From Solirubrobacter pauli (lineage in GTDB: Bacteria; Actinomycetota; Thermoleophilia; Solirubrobacterales; Solirubrobacteraceae), in contig NZ_RBIL01000002.1 in the NCBI RefSeq assembly GCF_003633755.1, positions 2,513,221-2,577,220 on the forward strand: 64,000 nucleotides of DNA, in the 5' to 3' direction. Every line of letters starts with the position of its first letter. Position 1 is the stretch's first letter. The notes beneath the pieces are model-generated. The model made no database searches. It was not told where the DNA came from and saw only the letters and a list, made by a program, of their open reading frames with translations. Below, in pieces: positions 48,137-55,979 of this stretch. Both the position numbers and the translations under genes were made by a program.

Positions 48137-48148
48137 GCACGTAATGTT

Positions 48149-48173
48149 AGCGACTAGGAATTTCGAAGCGACT
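48149..48173. promoter_or_regulatory. Candidate HxlR operator (direct repeat)
   Basis: AGCGACT occurs at 48149-48155 and again at 48167-48173, one and a half helix turns apart, in the short divergent region between the HxlR and hydrolase genes. It could bind an HxlR dimer. Confidence 0.4.
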
Positions 48174-48222
48174 CGCGCATTCGCACCGATGAGTTCCGGG
48201 AGACGGGGACGTCTACGCCTTC

Positions 48223-48888
48223 GTGAGCACCTTCGTCTTGATCCCCGGCGCCGGCGGCGCCGCCTGGTACTGGCACCGCGTCGTCCCGCGGTTGAACGCC
48301 GCGGGCCACACGGCGATCGCGGTCGACCTGCCCGGCGCGAGCCCGACCGCGGGCCTGCGCGAGTACGAGGCGTTCGTGGCCGCGGCCGCCGCGGGCGAGG
48401 AGCGCGTCGTGCTGGTCGCGCAGTCGATGGGCGCGTTCACAGCGCTCGGGTGCTGCGAGCGGCTGCCGGTCGAGCGCCTGGTCCTGCTCAACGCGATGAT
48501 CCCCGCGCCGGGTGAGACGCCCGGCCAGTGGTGGTCGAACACCGACTGGCCCGAAGTCGACGACATCGACGACATCGACGCGCTGTTCCTGCACGACGTG
48601 CCGCCCGAGGTCGCGGCGGCGGGTGCCGCGCACCAGCGGCCCGAGGCCGACGTCGCGTTCGGCCAGCCGTGCGGGTTCAAGCGCTGGCCGTCGATCCCGA
48701 CCGCGGTGCTCGTCGGGCGCGAGGACCGCCTGTTCCCGCCGTCCTTCCAAGCGCGGGTGGCGCGGGAGCGGCTGGGCCTCGACGTGATCGCCGTGCCCGG
48801 CGGCCACCTCGCGGCCCTGAGTCAGCCCGAGGCGGTCGCCGAGGCGATCCTGGCGCCTACCGCTTGGACTTCTTGGTCCGCGCCTTGA
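48223..48888 (+). CDS. Alpha/beta hydrolase (small esterase type)
   Basis: This 221-residue EstC/salicylate-esterase-like hydrolase has the oxyanion segment LIPGAGGAAWYWHRV. The nucleophile Ser is in VAQSMGAFT, the acid in VGREDRLFPP and the His in VPGGHLAAL. It is divergent from the HxlR operon and a likely co-target of that regulator. GTG 48223 is the start. The 3' end overlaps the convergent repeat-protein gene by 32 bp. Confidence 0.88.
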   Translation: MSTFVLIPGAGGAAWYWHRVVPRLNAAGHTAIAVDLPGASPTAGLREYEAFVAAAAAGEERVVLVAQSMGAFTALGCCERLPVERLVLLNAMIPAPGETPGQWWSNTDWPEVDDIDDIDALFLHDVPPEVAAAGAAHQRPEADVAFGQPCGFKRWPSIPTAVLVGREDRLFPPSFQARVARERLGLDVIAVPGGHLAALSQPEAVAEAILAPTAWTSWSAP

Positions 48889-49288
48889 TCTCCGAGCGCA
48901 GCGTCGGGCCGCAGTCGCTGTACTCCTCGAGCTCGGTCGGGAGGTTCTTCAGCGCCTTGCGCAGCGCAGCCACCGAGTAGCGGCGGTCGATCCAGCCGTT
49001 GTCCGCGCAGTCGCGCAGGATCGTCTTCGTCGACTTGCTCTTGCTGCTCAGGCGGCCGTCGCCGCCGCTCTTCAGGACGCGCTTCAGCCGCTTCTTGCAC
49101 TCCTTGCCCTTGCTGCTCTTGGGCGTCTTGGCGATCGCGCGGCGCAGCTCGCTCTTGCTGTAACGGCCGTCGACGCGACCGTCCGCGGTGCAGTCGCGAA
49201 CGGGTTTCGGCGCCTTCGCGGCGGACGCCATCGAAGGCGCTGCAAGCAGGGAGACGAGCACGACGACTGCGGTTACGAGCTTGGTCAT
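48857..49288 (-). CDS. Secreted basic protein with two cysteine-containing repeats
   Basis: This 143-residue protein has a signal peptide (VTAVVVLVSLLAAPSMASA). Two related modules of about 55 residues follow: VRDCTADGRVDGRYSKSELR with KGKECKKRLK, and LRDCADNGWIDRRYSVAALR with YSDCGPTLRSEI. Each has two cysteines and a D-G/W-D-RYS loop that could bind a ligand or metal. The protein is very lysine-rich. Function unknown. Confidence 0.65.
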   Translation of the reverse strand: MTKLVTAVVVLVSLLAAPSMASAAKAPKPVRDCTADGRVDGRYSKSELRRAIAKTPKSSKGKECKKRLKRVLKSGGDGRLSSKSKSTKTILRDCADNGWIDRRYSVAALRKALKNLPTELEEYSDCGPTLRSEIKARTKKSKR

Positions 49289-49342
49289 GGAGAGCTTCAA
49301 CGGGTGCTTCGCGCAGAAGTTGCTCTCCAGTACGGTGCGTCC

Positions 49343-50497
49343 GTGGCGTTGCGCTACCCGTCCCCGGCGCTGACCGACGGCGCAGTCACGCTCCGGCCGT
49401 GGCACGACGACGACCTCGCCTGCGTCGAACAGGCCGCCACCGATCCGCGGATCCCGGCCGGGACGACCGTGCCGGCCGTGTTCACGCGCGAGGCGGGGCT
49501 CGCCTTCATCGAGCGTCAGCGGCGGCGGGTCGAGGACGGCGAGGGCGTCTCGCTGGCGATCTCGGCGGACGGGCGCGCGGTTGGCCTGCTCTGGCTCGGC
49601 GTGCGGCCGCAGCCGGAGGTCGTCGGCGTCGGCTACTGGGTGGTCCCGGCGGCGCGCGGGCGCGGCTTCGGCGCGCGGGCGGTGCGACTCGCCGCGGGCT
49701 GGGCGCTCGACCACGTGGGGGTCGCGCGGCTCGAGGCGTGGGTCGCACCCGTCAACGTCCCCTCGCAGCGACTGCTCGTGTCGGCCGGCTTCCAGCTCGA
49801 AGGCCGGCTGCGCAAGTTCCTCGACGGCGGCCGCACGGACGCGCTCGTGTTCTCGCGCGTGGTCGAGGACGAGCACCGCGGGACGACCACCGGCGTGCCC
49901 GTGCCGCGGCGTGAGCTGCTGCGCGTGGTGCAGGACCTCAACGGGATCGTCGTCTCGCTCGACCGGCTCGGATCGGCGATGGCCTTCGACGAGCTGGAGG
50001 CGCTGGCCGTCGCCCAGTACGTCGAGCACGGGGACGTCTTCGCGCGGCTGGCGGTCGCCCGCGGCGTGCTCGCCGACGCGTTGTCCGCGGAGCTGGAGAC
50101 GGGCGACGAGCGCGTGGCGCTCGACGAGGAGATCAGCGCGCGGAGCACGTACTGGCCCGACGTCGGCGAGCCGGTCGTCCTCGCGCTGTCCGACGGCGTG
50201 CGTGACGTGCTGCAGCGTGTGCTCGAACGCGCGCTGGAAGAGAAGGGCGGCGACGTCATCGACGACATCGAGTGGGGTGACGTGCGGGCGTTCATCGACG
50301 AGGTGACGGACCCGCTCCGAGACGGCCGGTCCGCCGCCGGGAACCTGGTGGTGACGCCCTACGAGGTGCCGTCGATCTTGGCGGTCATCGACGGCGTCGG
50401 CGAGTCCCAGGCTGGCGGCGTGGCGTGGTACGAGCTCGATGCCGTCGAGCGGTACGCGGTGCAGCGCGTGCTCGACCGGTTAGGCAGTCGGCGCTGA
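49343..50497 (+). CDS. GNAT-family N-acetyltransferase with unassigned C-terminal domain
   Basis: This 384-residue protein has an N-terminal GNAT domain of the RimJ/RimL type. It starts LTDGAVTLRPWHDDDL. The acetyl-CoA loop is VVPAARGRGFGARAVRLAAG, and the ending is VNVPSQRLLVSAGFQLEGRL. The remaining 190 residues are acidic, mostly helical and unrecognised. The combination is unusual because RimJ-like enzymes are normally about 180 residues. GTG 49343 was chosen as the start because it fits the family N-terminus. Confidence 0.75.
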   Translation: MALRYPSPALTDGAVTLRPWHDDDLACVEQAATDPRIPAGTTVPAVFTREAGLAFIERQRRRVEDGEGVSLAISADGRAVGLLWLGVRPQPEVVGVGYWVVPAARGRGFGARAVRLAAGWALDHVGVARLEAWVAPVNVPSQRLLVSAGFQLEGRLRKFLDGGRTDALVFSRVVEDEHRGTTTGVPVPRRELLRVVQDLNGIVVSLDRLGSAMAFDELEALAVAQYVEHGDVFARLAVARGVLADALSAELETGDERVALDEEISARSTYWPDVGEPVVLALSDGVRDVLQRVLERALEEKGGDVIDDIEWGDVRAFIDEVTDPLRDGRSAAGNLVVTPYEVPSILAVIDGVGESQAGGVAWYELDAVERYAVQRVLDRLGSRR

Positions 50498-50657
50498 CAG
50501 TCGGCCCGCGTCGGCACCTCCCTGCGCTCGCCCCTGAACTCGCACTTCGGTCCGCGTCCGTCGCGGCCATTCGCCCCCTTGGCTGCCCAGAGATCGACAT
50601 AGACCCAAGCTGGCACGTTTCGGTGGTGATCGCTGCGGCCAACGGGCTTTTCGCGGC

Positions 50658-50673
50658 GTAGCACACGTGCTAC
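50658..50673. promoter_or_regulatory. Palindromic operator of the toxin-antitoxin operon
   Basis: A perfect inverted repeat, GTAGCAC/GTGCTAC with a two-base centre, lies ten bases before the antitoxin ATG. It overlaps a possible -10 (TACATT). Autorepression by the antitoxin is expected. Confidence 0.65.
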
Positions 50674-50682
50674 ATTCCGACC

Positions 50683-50937
50683 ATGGGACGGGCTATCACG
50701 CAGCGCGAGCTCCGGAACCAAAGTGGCGACATCATGCGCGCACTCGACCGAGGCGAGAGCTTCACTGTAACCCGCAACGGTGTGCCGGTTGGTGAGCTGA
50801 GCCCAACGCGCCCGCGTCAAGTCGTCGATCGCGACACTGTCCTGGCCGCCTTCGCCGGCGCACCCCCGGTCGATCACGCCCGCCTGCGCGAGGACCTCGA
50901 CCGCTTGAGCGAGCAAGACCCTGCTCCTCGTGTCTGA
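50683..50937 (+). CDS. vapB: Phd/YefM-type antitoxin
   Basis: This 84-residue protein has the Phd/YefM N-terminus (AITQRELRNQSGDIMRALDR, FTVTRNGVPVGELSP) that dimerises and binds DNA. An acidic C-terminal helix (DHARLREDLDRLSE) neutralises the toxin. It overlaps the toxin gene by 8 bp, and the palindrome just upstream fits autoregulation. The transcript has almost no leader. Confidence 0.9.
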   Translation: MGRAITQRELRNQSGDIMRALDRGESFTVTRNGVPVGELSPTRPRQVVDRDTVLAAFAGAPPVDHARLREDLDRLSEQDPAPRV

Positions 50938-51346
50938 CGCCACGGTTTCACACGGGTTGCTGGACACGTCCGTCGTCATCGATCTCGGACTGATCGATCC
51001 TGCGCATTTGCCCGAACGCATCTCGGTGTCGGCACTCACCATGGCCGAGTTGGCGGCCGGCCCGCACGCCACCGACGACCCAGTCGAACGCGCCCGCCGT
51101 CAGGACCGTCTGCAGCGAGCGGAGAGCACGTTTGATCCGTTGCCGTTCGACGCCGACGCCGCACGCGCGTACGGCCGCATCTACGCGTCTGTCGTCGCGG
51201 CGGGACGCAAGGCTCGCGGACGTCGAGCCGTCGACCTCCTGATCGCCGCGACCGCGCTCGCACACGGCTTGACCCTTTACACCCGCAACCCGGACGACTT
51301 CGCCCATCTAGACGACGTCCGAGTGATCTCCGTCGAAGCGGCGTAG
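50930..51346 (+). CDS. vapC: PIN-domain ribonuclease toxin (VapC type)
   Basis: This 138-residue PIN nuclease has acidic metal residues Asp12 (LLDTSVVIDL), Glu40 (TMAEL) and Asp102 (RRAVDLLIAATA). A C-terminal LYTRNPDDF supplies the last acid near Asp122/123. It is expected to cut tRNA or rRNA when freed from the antitoxin. GTG 50930 overlaps the antitoxin stop. The pair marks the left border of the small-gene region. Confidence 0.92.
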   Translation: MSDATVSHGLLDTSVVIDLGLIDPAHLPERISVSALTMAELAAGPHATDDPVERARRQDRLQRAESTFDPLPFDADAARAYGRIYASVVAAGRKARGRRAVDLLIAATALAHGLTLYTRNPDDFAHLDDVRVISVEAA

Positions 51347-51523
51347 CCGTCCTGGGATATCGGCTTCGCGCAAAGCAGGAGAGCGGTCTCCGCGCGGACG
51401 GCCAGAAAAGTGGTGTCTGCTTGACGCTCTGCTGCTTTCTCGGCAAAGCACCTGAGCGCCCAACCGGGCGGAGCCGTCGCTTCGCTGCTGGGTGTCGCAT
51501 CGCGCCGCGACCTCGCCAAGCGC
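51347..51523. other. Intergenic region with repeated AAAGC motifs
   Basis: No gene is visible. Short CAAAGC elements occur (near 51370 and 51464), recalling the left half of the cassette-region repeat, but no full copy could be aligned. Confidence 0.3.
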
Positions 51524-52015
51524 GTGTGGGTCAAGCGCCCCGGCGTTGACCGTCGGTTGCGCGCAAAGCGAAGTGCGCACAGCACCACTGCTCGCTTCGT
51601 TAGACGCTCGTCGAAAATCGCGTCTATCCACAATTGCACTAATTTCGACCGACATCGAAGCAAGCACCTGGGAAGCGCTTCGCCCGCCAACGGCCTGATA
51701 CTGCGGTCGATTCCTGAAGAACCAACCGAGGTCGACCGCGCGATCGCGTTGCTCGTGCTCAACCACTGGGTCACGGTCGGAGGTACCGAGGTCGATGTCG
51801 CGTTGCTCGTTCGCGACCGCGACGTGCGCCCGCTTACAGCGCCATGGTGGACCGGCAAACAAGTCAGCGTGGTTGCCGTCGACGTCAACGGCAACTTCTT
51901 CCTTCGGCACCCCGGAGGATCGGTGCTCTACTGGCATCACATCAACGCCACCGAGTTCGTCGTCGCCTCAAGCGTCCGCGAATTCTTGCGGAGCCTGCAT
52001 CCCCGACGGTGGTAG
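51524..52015 (+). CDS. SMI1/KNR4 (SUKH)-like protein, start uncertain
   Basis: Only the last 105 codons look like protein. They include LILRSIPEEPTEVDRAIALL, a GKQVSVVAVDVNGNFFLRHP strand pair and SVLYWHHINATEFVVASSVR. These resemble the C-terminal half of SUKH immunity proteins. The first 55 codons from GTG 51524 look non-coding and no good internal start exists. The gene may be truncated at its 5' end. A repeat follows its stop. Confidence 0.4.
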   Translation: MWVKRPGVDRRLRAKRSAHSTTARFVRRSSKIASIHNCTNFDRHRSKHLGSASPANGLILRSIPEEPTEVDRAIALLVLNHWVTVGGTEVDVALLVRDRDVRPLTAPWWTGKQVSVVAVDVNGNFFLRHPGGSVLYWHHINATEFVVASSVREFLRSLHPRRW

Positions 52016-52046
52016 ACGAGCAAGCGCTGCGTCCAAGGGGGACACA

Positions 52047-52077
52047 ACGAGAGTGCCGTTCTTCGACGATTCGGTCC
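52047..52077 (+). repeat. Cassette-region repeat, copy 1
   Basis: This copy has AGTGCCGTTCTTCGACGATT, matching the family core AGTGCTT-TTCGACGATTCCGC. It lies between the SUKH-like gene and the 93-residue gene. Confidence 0.5.
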
Positions 52078-52152
52078 CTTGTCGCACCGCAGCTGCGCCG
52101 CTCTGGAGACCGCACGAGCGCGGCTGGCCGAGCTCGGGGTACAACGTTGAGC

Positions 52153-52434
52153 ATGAGGCTGGCCGCTGGAGCTCCGACGCGTTGGACCGTCTTACTCCGC
52201 GACGGCTCCAAGCTCGTGGTGTGGGCCGATGGCTACGTGCTGGCAGACGAGCACTACGTGTTCAGCAGCCTCTTCGACTTCGACGAAGAGGACGAAATGC
52301 CAGACGACGACCTCGTCGTTGCGGTCACGCCCTCGAATCCGCGTCGGTTGATGCTGGCGATAGCGCGCATTCCCAGGCTGGCCGTGCTGCTGGAAGGAGG
52401 CGACACGGACTGGCCGGCGATCGAGAGCCGGTAG
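52153..52434 (+). CDS. Small acidic hypothetical protein
   Basis: This 93-residue protein has a beta-rich start (TRWTVLLRDGSKLVVWADGY), an acidic stretch (FDFDEEDEMPDDD) and ARIPRLAVLLEGG. It has the look of single-gene cassette proteins, with no recognised family. ATG 52153 is the start. A repeat copy follows the stop by 17 bases. Confidence 0.5.
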   Translation: MRLAAGAPTRWTVLLRDGSKLVVWADGYVLADEHYVFSSLFDFDEEDEMPDDDLVVAVTPSNPRRLMLAIARIPRLAVLLEGGDTDWPAIESR

Positions 52435-52450
52435 GAATCAGGAGGTCGGG

Positions 52451-52480
52451 CAAAGAAGCGCTTATCGACGAACTCGCGCT
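52451..52480 (+). repeat. Cassette-region repeat, copy 2
   Basis: CAAAGAAGCGCTTATCGACG then AACTCGCGC. It keeps the AAAG and GCTTnTCGACGA core, in the spacer right after the 93-residue gene. Confidence 0.5.
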
Positions 52481-52500
52481 TTCGACGCCGATCAGTCCGC

Positions 52501-52521
52501 GGCTGACGTCCTGAGTCAGCC
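52501..52521. terminator. Hairpin between convergent small genes
   Basis: A perfect 7-bp stem (GGCTGAC/GTCAGCC) with a seven-base loop lies between the convergent 93-residue and SnoaL-like genes. It is a possible bidirectional terminator. Confidence 0.45.
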
Positions 52522-52565
52522 CGGCTGTTACACGCCGCAGATGGAGGAGCGCTCTGTATAAGCCT

Positions 52566-52976
52566 CTAGTGATGCGCGCGGTCGAGGACTTCGTCGTCGG
52601 TGCTGAGTCCGGCTGCGGTCAGTGCTGCCCGAAGTCCGTCGTCGTGGCGCTGGTAGCTGGCGACACGACCGTCTCGGATTACGAAGCGCGACGCGATGCA
52701 TGCCCGTCCGAGCTCATCGTTTGAGCTCACCTCGGTCCACCGGGCGTCCTGTTCGACCACGACCGAGCCGTCCCCGCCGCAGAACCAGCGCAACTGGTCC
52801 GCGGAGAACCCGGCTCGAGCGAGCCAGTCGGCCAGCACCGCCCGATCCATGATCCCGTTCCCGCGCGGTCCGGCGATCTGGACCTGCGTGTGCGTCAGAC
52901 GCTGCAGTGCATCAGCGTCTCTGCGGTTCACCGCGTTCAACCACGCGTCCACCACAGCCAATGAACCGGTACCCAT
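52566..52976 (-). CDS. SnoaL/NTF2-like protein
   Basis: This 136-residue protein has a classical NTF2-like start (VVDAWLNAVNRRDADALQRL), then GRACIASRFVIRDGRVASYQ with the central strands and a final helix. Many members are small enzymes or binding proteins of unknown substrate. Here it is a minus-strand gene inside the cassette-like region, with a repeat copy upstream of its start. Confidence 0.8.
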   Translation of the reverse strand: MGTGSLAVVDAWLNAVNRRDADALQRLTHTQVQIAGPRGNGIMDRAVLADWLARAGFSADQLRWFCGGDGSVVVEQDARWTEVSSNDELGRACIASRFVIRDGRVASYQRHDDGLRAALTAAGLSTDDEVLDRAHH

Positions 52977-53298
52977 GCCGCGACTCTACGGGACACGACG
53001 GCGCCGACAGCGCCGCAGAAATAGCGCTTGTCGGCGTTGGCGCATCGCGAGGTGCGCTGAGACCCTGGCGAATCCCATGTGTTCGTTATCGCGACTCGCA
53101 ACGCAAGCTTGCATGCACGACGGACGCGCTCGGGATCGCCTGCCTCAACCGCGATCGCTTCCGTGATCGAGTGGCTCGCGGGTGCCAACGCGCGCGTCCT
53201 CGGTTGCAGTGATGATCTACGCTGAGACGGCGTCCGAGACGTTTGGTGAGCATCAGGATCTCGTGGAGCTCGGGGAGGGTGGGGCGCGTCAGGCGAGA
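52977..53298. other. Intergenic region holding one repeat copy
   Basis: More than 300 bases lie between the SnoaL-like gene start and the hydrolase stop. Apart from the repeat at 53016-53046 nothing coding or structured is recognised. Confidence 0.4.
53016..53046 (+). repeat. Cassette-region repeat, copy 3 (degenerate)
   Basis: CAGAAATAGCGCTTGTCGGC then GTTGGCGC. It is closest to copy 5 (GAAAAATAGTCCTTCTCGAC), and the core is TCGGCG instead of TCGACG. Confidence 0.4.
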
Positions 53299-54132
53299 TC
53301 AGGCATGTGACCACGTCTCGGGTGCAACGGTCGCCGGCGACGAGGCGGTAGCGTCGAGGATCAGACGGCTGCACTCGTCGGGGACATCCCATTGGGGGAA
53401 GTGCCCGCAGCTCTCGAACCAGTGCACACGCGCGTCCGGGAACAGCTCGCCGGCCCGCGCCGCCTGGCTGGGCAGGCAGACGAGATCGCGTCGTCCCCAG
53501 CCGATCACGATCGGGCCCCGAGCGGTGCCGGCGGCCATCCCGGCCTGCGCGGGCCCGTGGACGAGCGCCTGGAACGCCGCATCAAGCGACGGTGAGTGGG
53601 AATAGCCGCGGAGCTCACGCAGAACGATGTCGCCGTCAAGTGCCCACGGCCGGGCCGAGAACTGCCCCAGGAGCAGCGTGCGACCAACCGGGTTGCTGAC
53701 CAGCAGTGGCAGCACCGGCGCAAGCGCGCGCACGAGTTTCACCGACGAACCGATCGTGGCGCCGAACACCCGCCGCTGACGGTCGGTCCAGAAGCCGCCG
53801 GGGTCCAGCGACACGACGGCTCCGACTCGCCGCCGCCGGGCGAGCTCGAGCGCGAGCCGGGCGCCCATCGAGCTGCCGACTACATCGACACCGTCGAGGT
53901 CGTGACCATTGAGGAACCCCTCCAGAGCGTCCGCGAGGGTGCTGATCGTGACCTCGCCGACGAGTGGCGGCGTGTCGCCAAAGCCGGGGAGATCGACGGC
54001 GATCACCTCGCGTTCCGCCGACAGTGCCGGAAGCACGGGGTCCCAGCTACGCCACGAGCTCCCGAGACCGTGAATCAGCAGGAGCGGTCGCCCGCTCCCG
54101 CGGTGGACGTGGTGAAGGTCAGCCGCCGTCAT
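53299..54132 (-). CDS. Alpha/beta hydrolase
   Basis: This 277-residue protein has the HGLGSSWRSWDPVLPAL oxyanion segment and the nucleophile Ser in VGSSMGARLALEL. It also has the acid region (VIGWGRRDLVCLP) and the catalytic His in FESCGHFPQWDVP. The substrate is unknown. ATG 54132 overlaps the stop of the monooxygenase-like gene by ATGA, so the pair is coupled and may act on the same compound. Confidence 0.9.
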   Translation of the reverse strand: MTAADLHHVHRGSGRPLLLIHGLGSSWRSWDPVLPALSAEREVIAVDLPGFGDTPPLVGEVTISTLADALEGFLNGHDLDGVDVVGSSMGARLALELARRRRVGAVVSLDPGGFWTDRQRRVFGATIGSSVKLVRALAPVLPLLVSNPVGRTLLLGQFSARPWALDGDIVLRELRGYSHSPSLDAAFQALVHGPAQAGMAAGTARGPIVIGWGRRDLVCLPSQAARAGELFPDARVHWFESCGHFPQWDVPDECSRLILDATASSPATVAPETWSHA

Positions 54133-54422
54133 TTGACGGCGAGTAGGTCAGCGGGGAGGATCTCCGGTGGGGAGGCGAGCAACTCTGCGTTGGCGTTCAG
54201 CGCCGCGACGATCTCGCCCTCGGCGTGTGCTTGGCGGTCGTCCTCAGTGCCGAACGTGTCGAAGATCCAGAACGTGGTCGGCGACGTCCGCGCGGCGTAC
54301 CAGTTGACGGTGCCCTTCTCGGCCTCGGCAAGCGGTAGCGCGCCGGCCAGGAGAGCCGCTAGGTCCTCGGCCTTGTCCGGCTTGGCCTCGATCCGGGCGA
54401 CGAATGCGTATGGCGTGTTCAT
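54129..54422 (-). CDS. Antibiotic biosynthesis monooxygenase (ABM)-domain protein
   Basis: This 97-residue single-domain protein has the ABM ferredoxin-like fold pattern (AFVARIEAKPDKAEDLAALL, TVNWYAARTSPTTFWIFDTF, DRQAHAEGEIVAALNANAEL). Members are cofactor-free monooxygenases or stress proteins such as YgiN. ATG 54422 is preceded by GAGGAG. It is divergent from the DJ-1/AraC regulator. Confidence 0.88.
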   Translation of the reverse strand: MNTPYAFVARIEAKPDKAEDLAALLAGALPLAEAEKGTVNWYAARTSPTTFWIFDTFGTEDDRQAHAEGEIVAALNANAELLASPPEILPADLLAVK

Positions 54423-54512
54423 GGTGCTTCTCCTCGGTAGCCCTTTGAACCCCTCCTCACCGTACGCAGGGCCAGCTCGCATGACTACCGCAGCCGCGAC
54501 GGATCTGATACC

Positions 54513-54536
54513 GATTGCGACATGTTGTTCGCAATC
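54513..54536. promoter_or_regulatory. Inverted repeat spanning the regulator's start codon
   Basis: GATTGCGA and TCGCAATC form a perfect 8-bp inverted repeat with an eight-base centre containing ATG 54522. It could be an autoregulatory operator or an RNA hairpin over the start. Confidence 0.4.
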
Positions 54537-55460
54537 GTCGTCGCAGATGGCGTGTTTGCCTCCGGTTTCACACTGCTTCACGACACGCTCAGCGTCGCCG
54601 AGGTCCTCCGCCGCACGCATGATCCCGCTGTACCGGAGATTCGCGTTGCGATCGCCGGCGAGCAGCCGATCGTCCGAACCGGGTCCGGGCTGGCAATTCT
54701 GACAACGGCCCGCCTCGACGACCTCGCCGGCGCTGATGTCGTCGTGGTCCCCGCACTAGGAGCGCTCGACGAACCCGGCGTGCTCGATGCGCTCGACGCG
54801 CCGGCCACTATCCGCATGGTGACTGCGTTGGCCGATCTCGGCAGTGGCGGGCTGGTTGCCGGGGCGTGCACCGGGACGTTCGTCCTGGCCGAGGCGGGCC
54901 TGTTGCGCGGGCGTCGCGCGACGACTTCGTGGTGGCTGAATTCTGTCTTCGTCCGCCGCTACCCGGACACCGAGCTCGACGCGGACCGCATGGTCGTAAA
55001 GGACAAGGACGTGCTGACCGCCGGTGCCGCATTCGCTCACATCGACCTCGCCCTGACGCTCGTGCGCAGCGTGTCCGTCGAGCTCGCCGACCGCGTCGCG
55101 CGTCATCTCCTGATCGACGAACGCGCGACCCAGAGCATGTACGTCCCGCTCGACCACGTCGGTCGCGACGATCAGCTCGTGCGCCTGTTCGAGCAGCACG
55201 TCCGCGCCAATCTCGCTGCCCCACTCCCAATCACAACCGTCGCCCGCGAGCTCGCCACCACTCCCCGGACCCTCGAGCGGCGCGTCCGAGCGGCGGCGAA
55301 CATGACCCCGCTGGAGCTGATCCAACGAATCCGCGCCGAGCGCGCCGAGCACCTGCTCGCCACGACCGAACAGTCGATCGATCAAATCGCGCTGGACATC
55401 GGTTACCGCAACGGCTCGACCCTCCGCGCCCTGCTGCGGAAGTACCGCCGCAAGCCGTAG
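54522..55460 (+). CDS. GlxA-type AraC-family regulator with DJ-1/PfpI domain
   Basis: The N-terminal half of this 312-residue protein is a class-I glutamine amidotransferase-like DJ-1 domain (GADVVVVPALGALDEPGVLD, GLVAGACTGTFVLAEAGLL with the nucleophile-elbow Cys, TSWWLNSVFVRRYPDTEL). The C-terminal half has two AraC helix-turn-helix motifs (ITTVARELATTPRTLERRVR, SIDQIALDIGYRNGSTLRAL). It probably activates the divergent ABM-hydrolase pair in response to an unknown effector. Confidence 0.92.
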   Translation: MLFAIVVADGVFASGFTLLHDTLSVAEVLRRTHDPAVPEIRVAIAGEQPIVRTGSGLAILTTARLDDLAGADVVVVPALGALDEPGVLDALDAPATIRMVTALADLGSGGLVAGACTGTFVLAEAGLLRGRRATTSWWLNSVFVRRYPDTELDADRMVVKDKDVLTAGAAFAHIDLALTLVRSVSVELADRVARHLLIDERATQSMYVPLDHVGRDDQLVRLFEQHVRANLAAPLPITTVARELATTPRTLERRVRAAANMTPLELIQRIRAERAEHLLATTEQSIDQIALDIGYRNGSTLRALLRKYRRKP

Positions 55461-55979
55461 CGCCCTTAGTAAGAATGAGGCCGGGCGCGATCGGTCGGCG
55501 CTGGATCCCAGCAACCGAACCCGCGGCACACGCGGCAACAGCCGAGCAGGACGACCCGGACGGCGCTGGCTAGTCGAAACTGAACCAGATCGCGTTGCGG
55601 CCGCGGGCCACCAGTCGGTGGTTTGAACGGCTCAGATCGGATCCGATGGTCCCATCGTCCCCGCCATCCGGCCGATGGACGAGGACCCGAGGGCCGACTC
55701 GTCTGAGTCGAGGTCCATCGCGGTCTTCCGTCCCAGCGCCACATCAAGCTCCCCTACGCGCCAACCTTCGTCAGCCGGCGGCATGGATCGGGGAAGGCGC
55801 CGCAGCGCGTGACCCCGACGGCTGGCGGTCGCGACGCTTCAGGTAGCCGACGACATGAACCGGCCGAGAGCCTCAGACTCGGCTAGTCCGGCGTCAACGA
55901 ACGAGCGACAAAGAGTCGTTTCTCGACGATTGCGTCCTTCTTCGGCATCGAGCGTGCGTGGCGCGGGCACAACGACACC
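55461..55979. other. Intergenic region with one repeat copy and a small hairpin
   Basis: About 520 bases without a convincing gene. It contains a hairpin, GCCGAG/CTCGGC (55863-55883), and the repeat copy at 55908-55937. The remainder shows no feature I recognise; it may hold a decayed gene. Confidence 0.4.
55908..55937 (+). repeat. Cassette-region repeat, copy 4
   Basis: ACAAAGAGTCGTTTCTCGAC then GATTGCGTCC. It keeps AAAG, the TCTCGACGATT core and the downstream CTTCTTCGG tail. Confidence 0.5.

Noticed and set aside
50479..50485. GTTAGGC, a perfect integron core-like heptamer, at the end of the acetyltransferase gene
   Set aside because: It falls in coding sequence in an ordinary Arg-Leu-Gly context and has no partner box, so it is probably coincidental.
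51446..51608. Possible integron attC site (GCCCAAC near 51451 and GTTAGAC near 51599)
   Set aside because: The two core-like boxes and their complementary flanks (GAGCGCCCAAC against GTTAGACGCTC) are suggestive, but about 160 bp with no clear inner hairpin exceeds typical attC size. The other spacers lack such boxes.
51597..51620. A twelfth repeat copy in reverse orientation (TTTTCGACGA on the minus strand)
   Set aside because: Only about ten bases match the family core and the flanks differ, so chance is likely.
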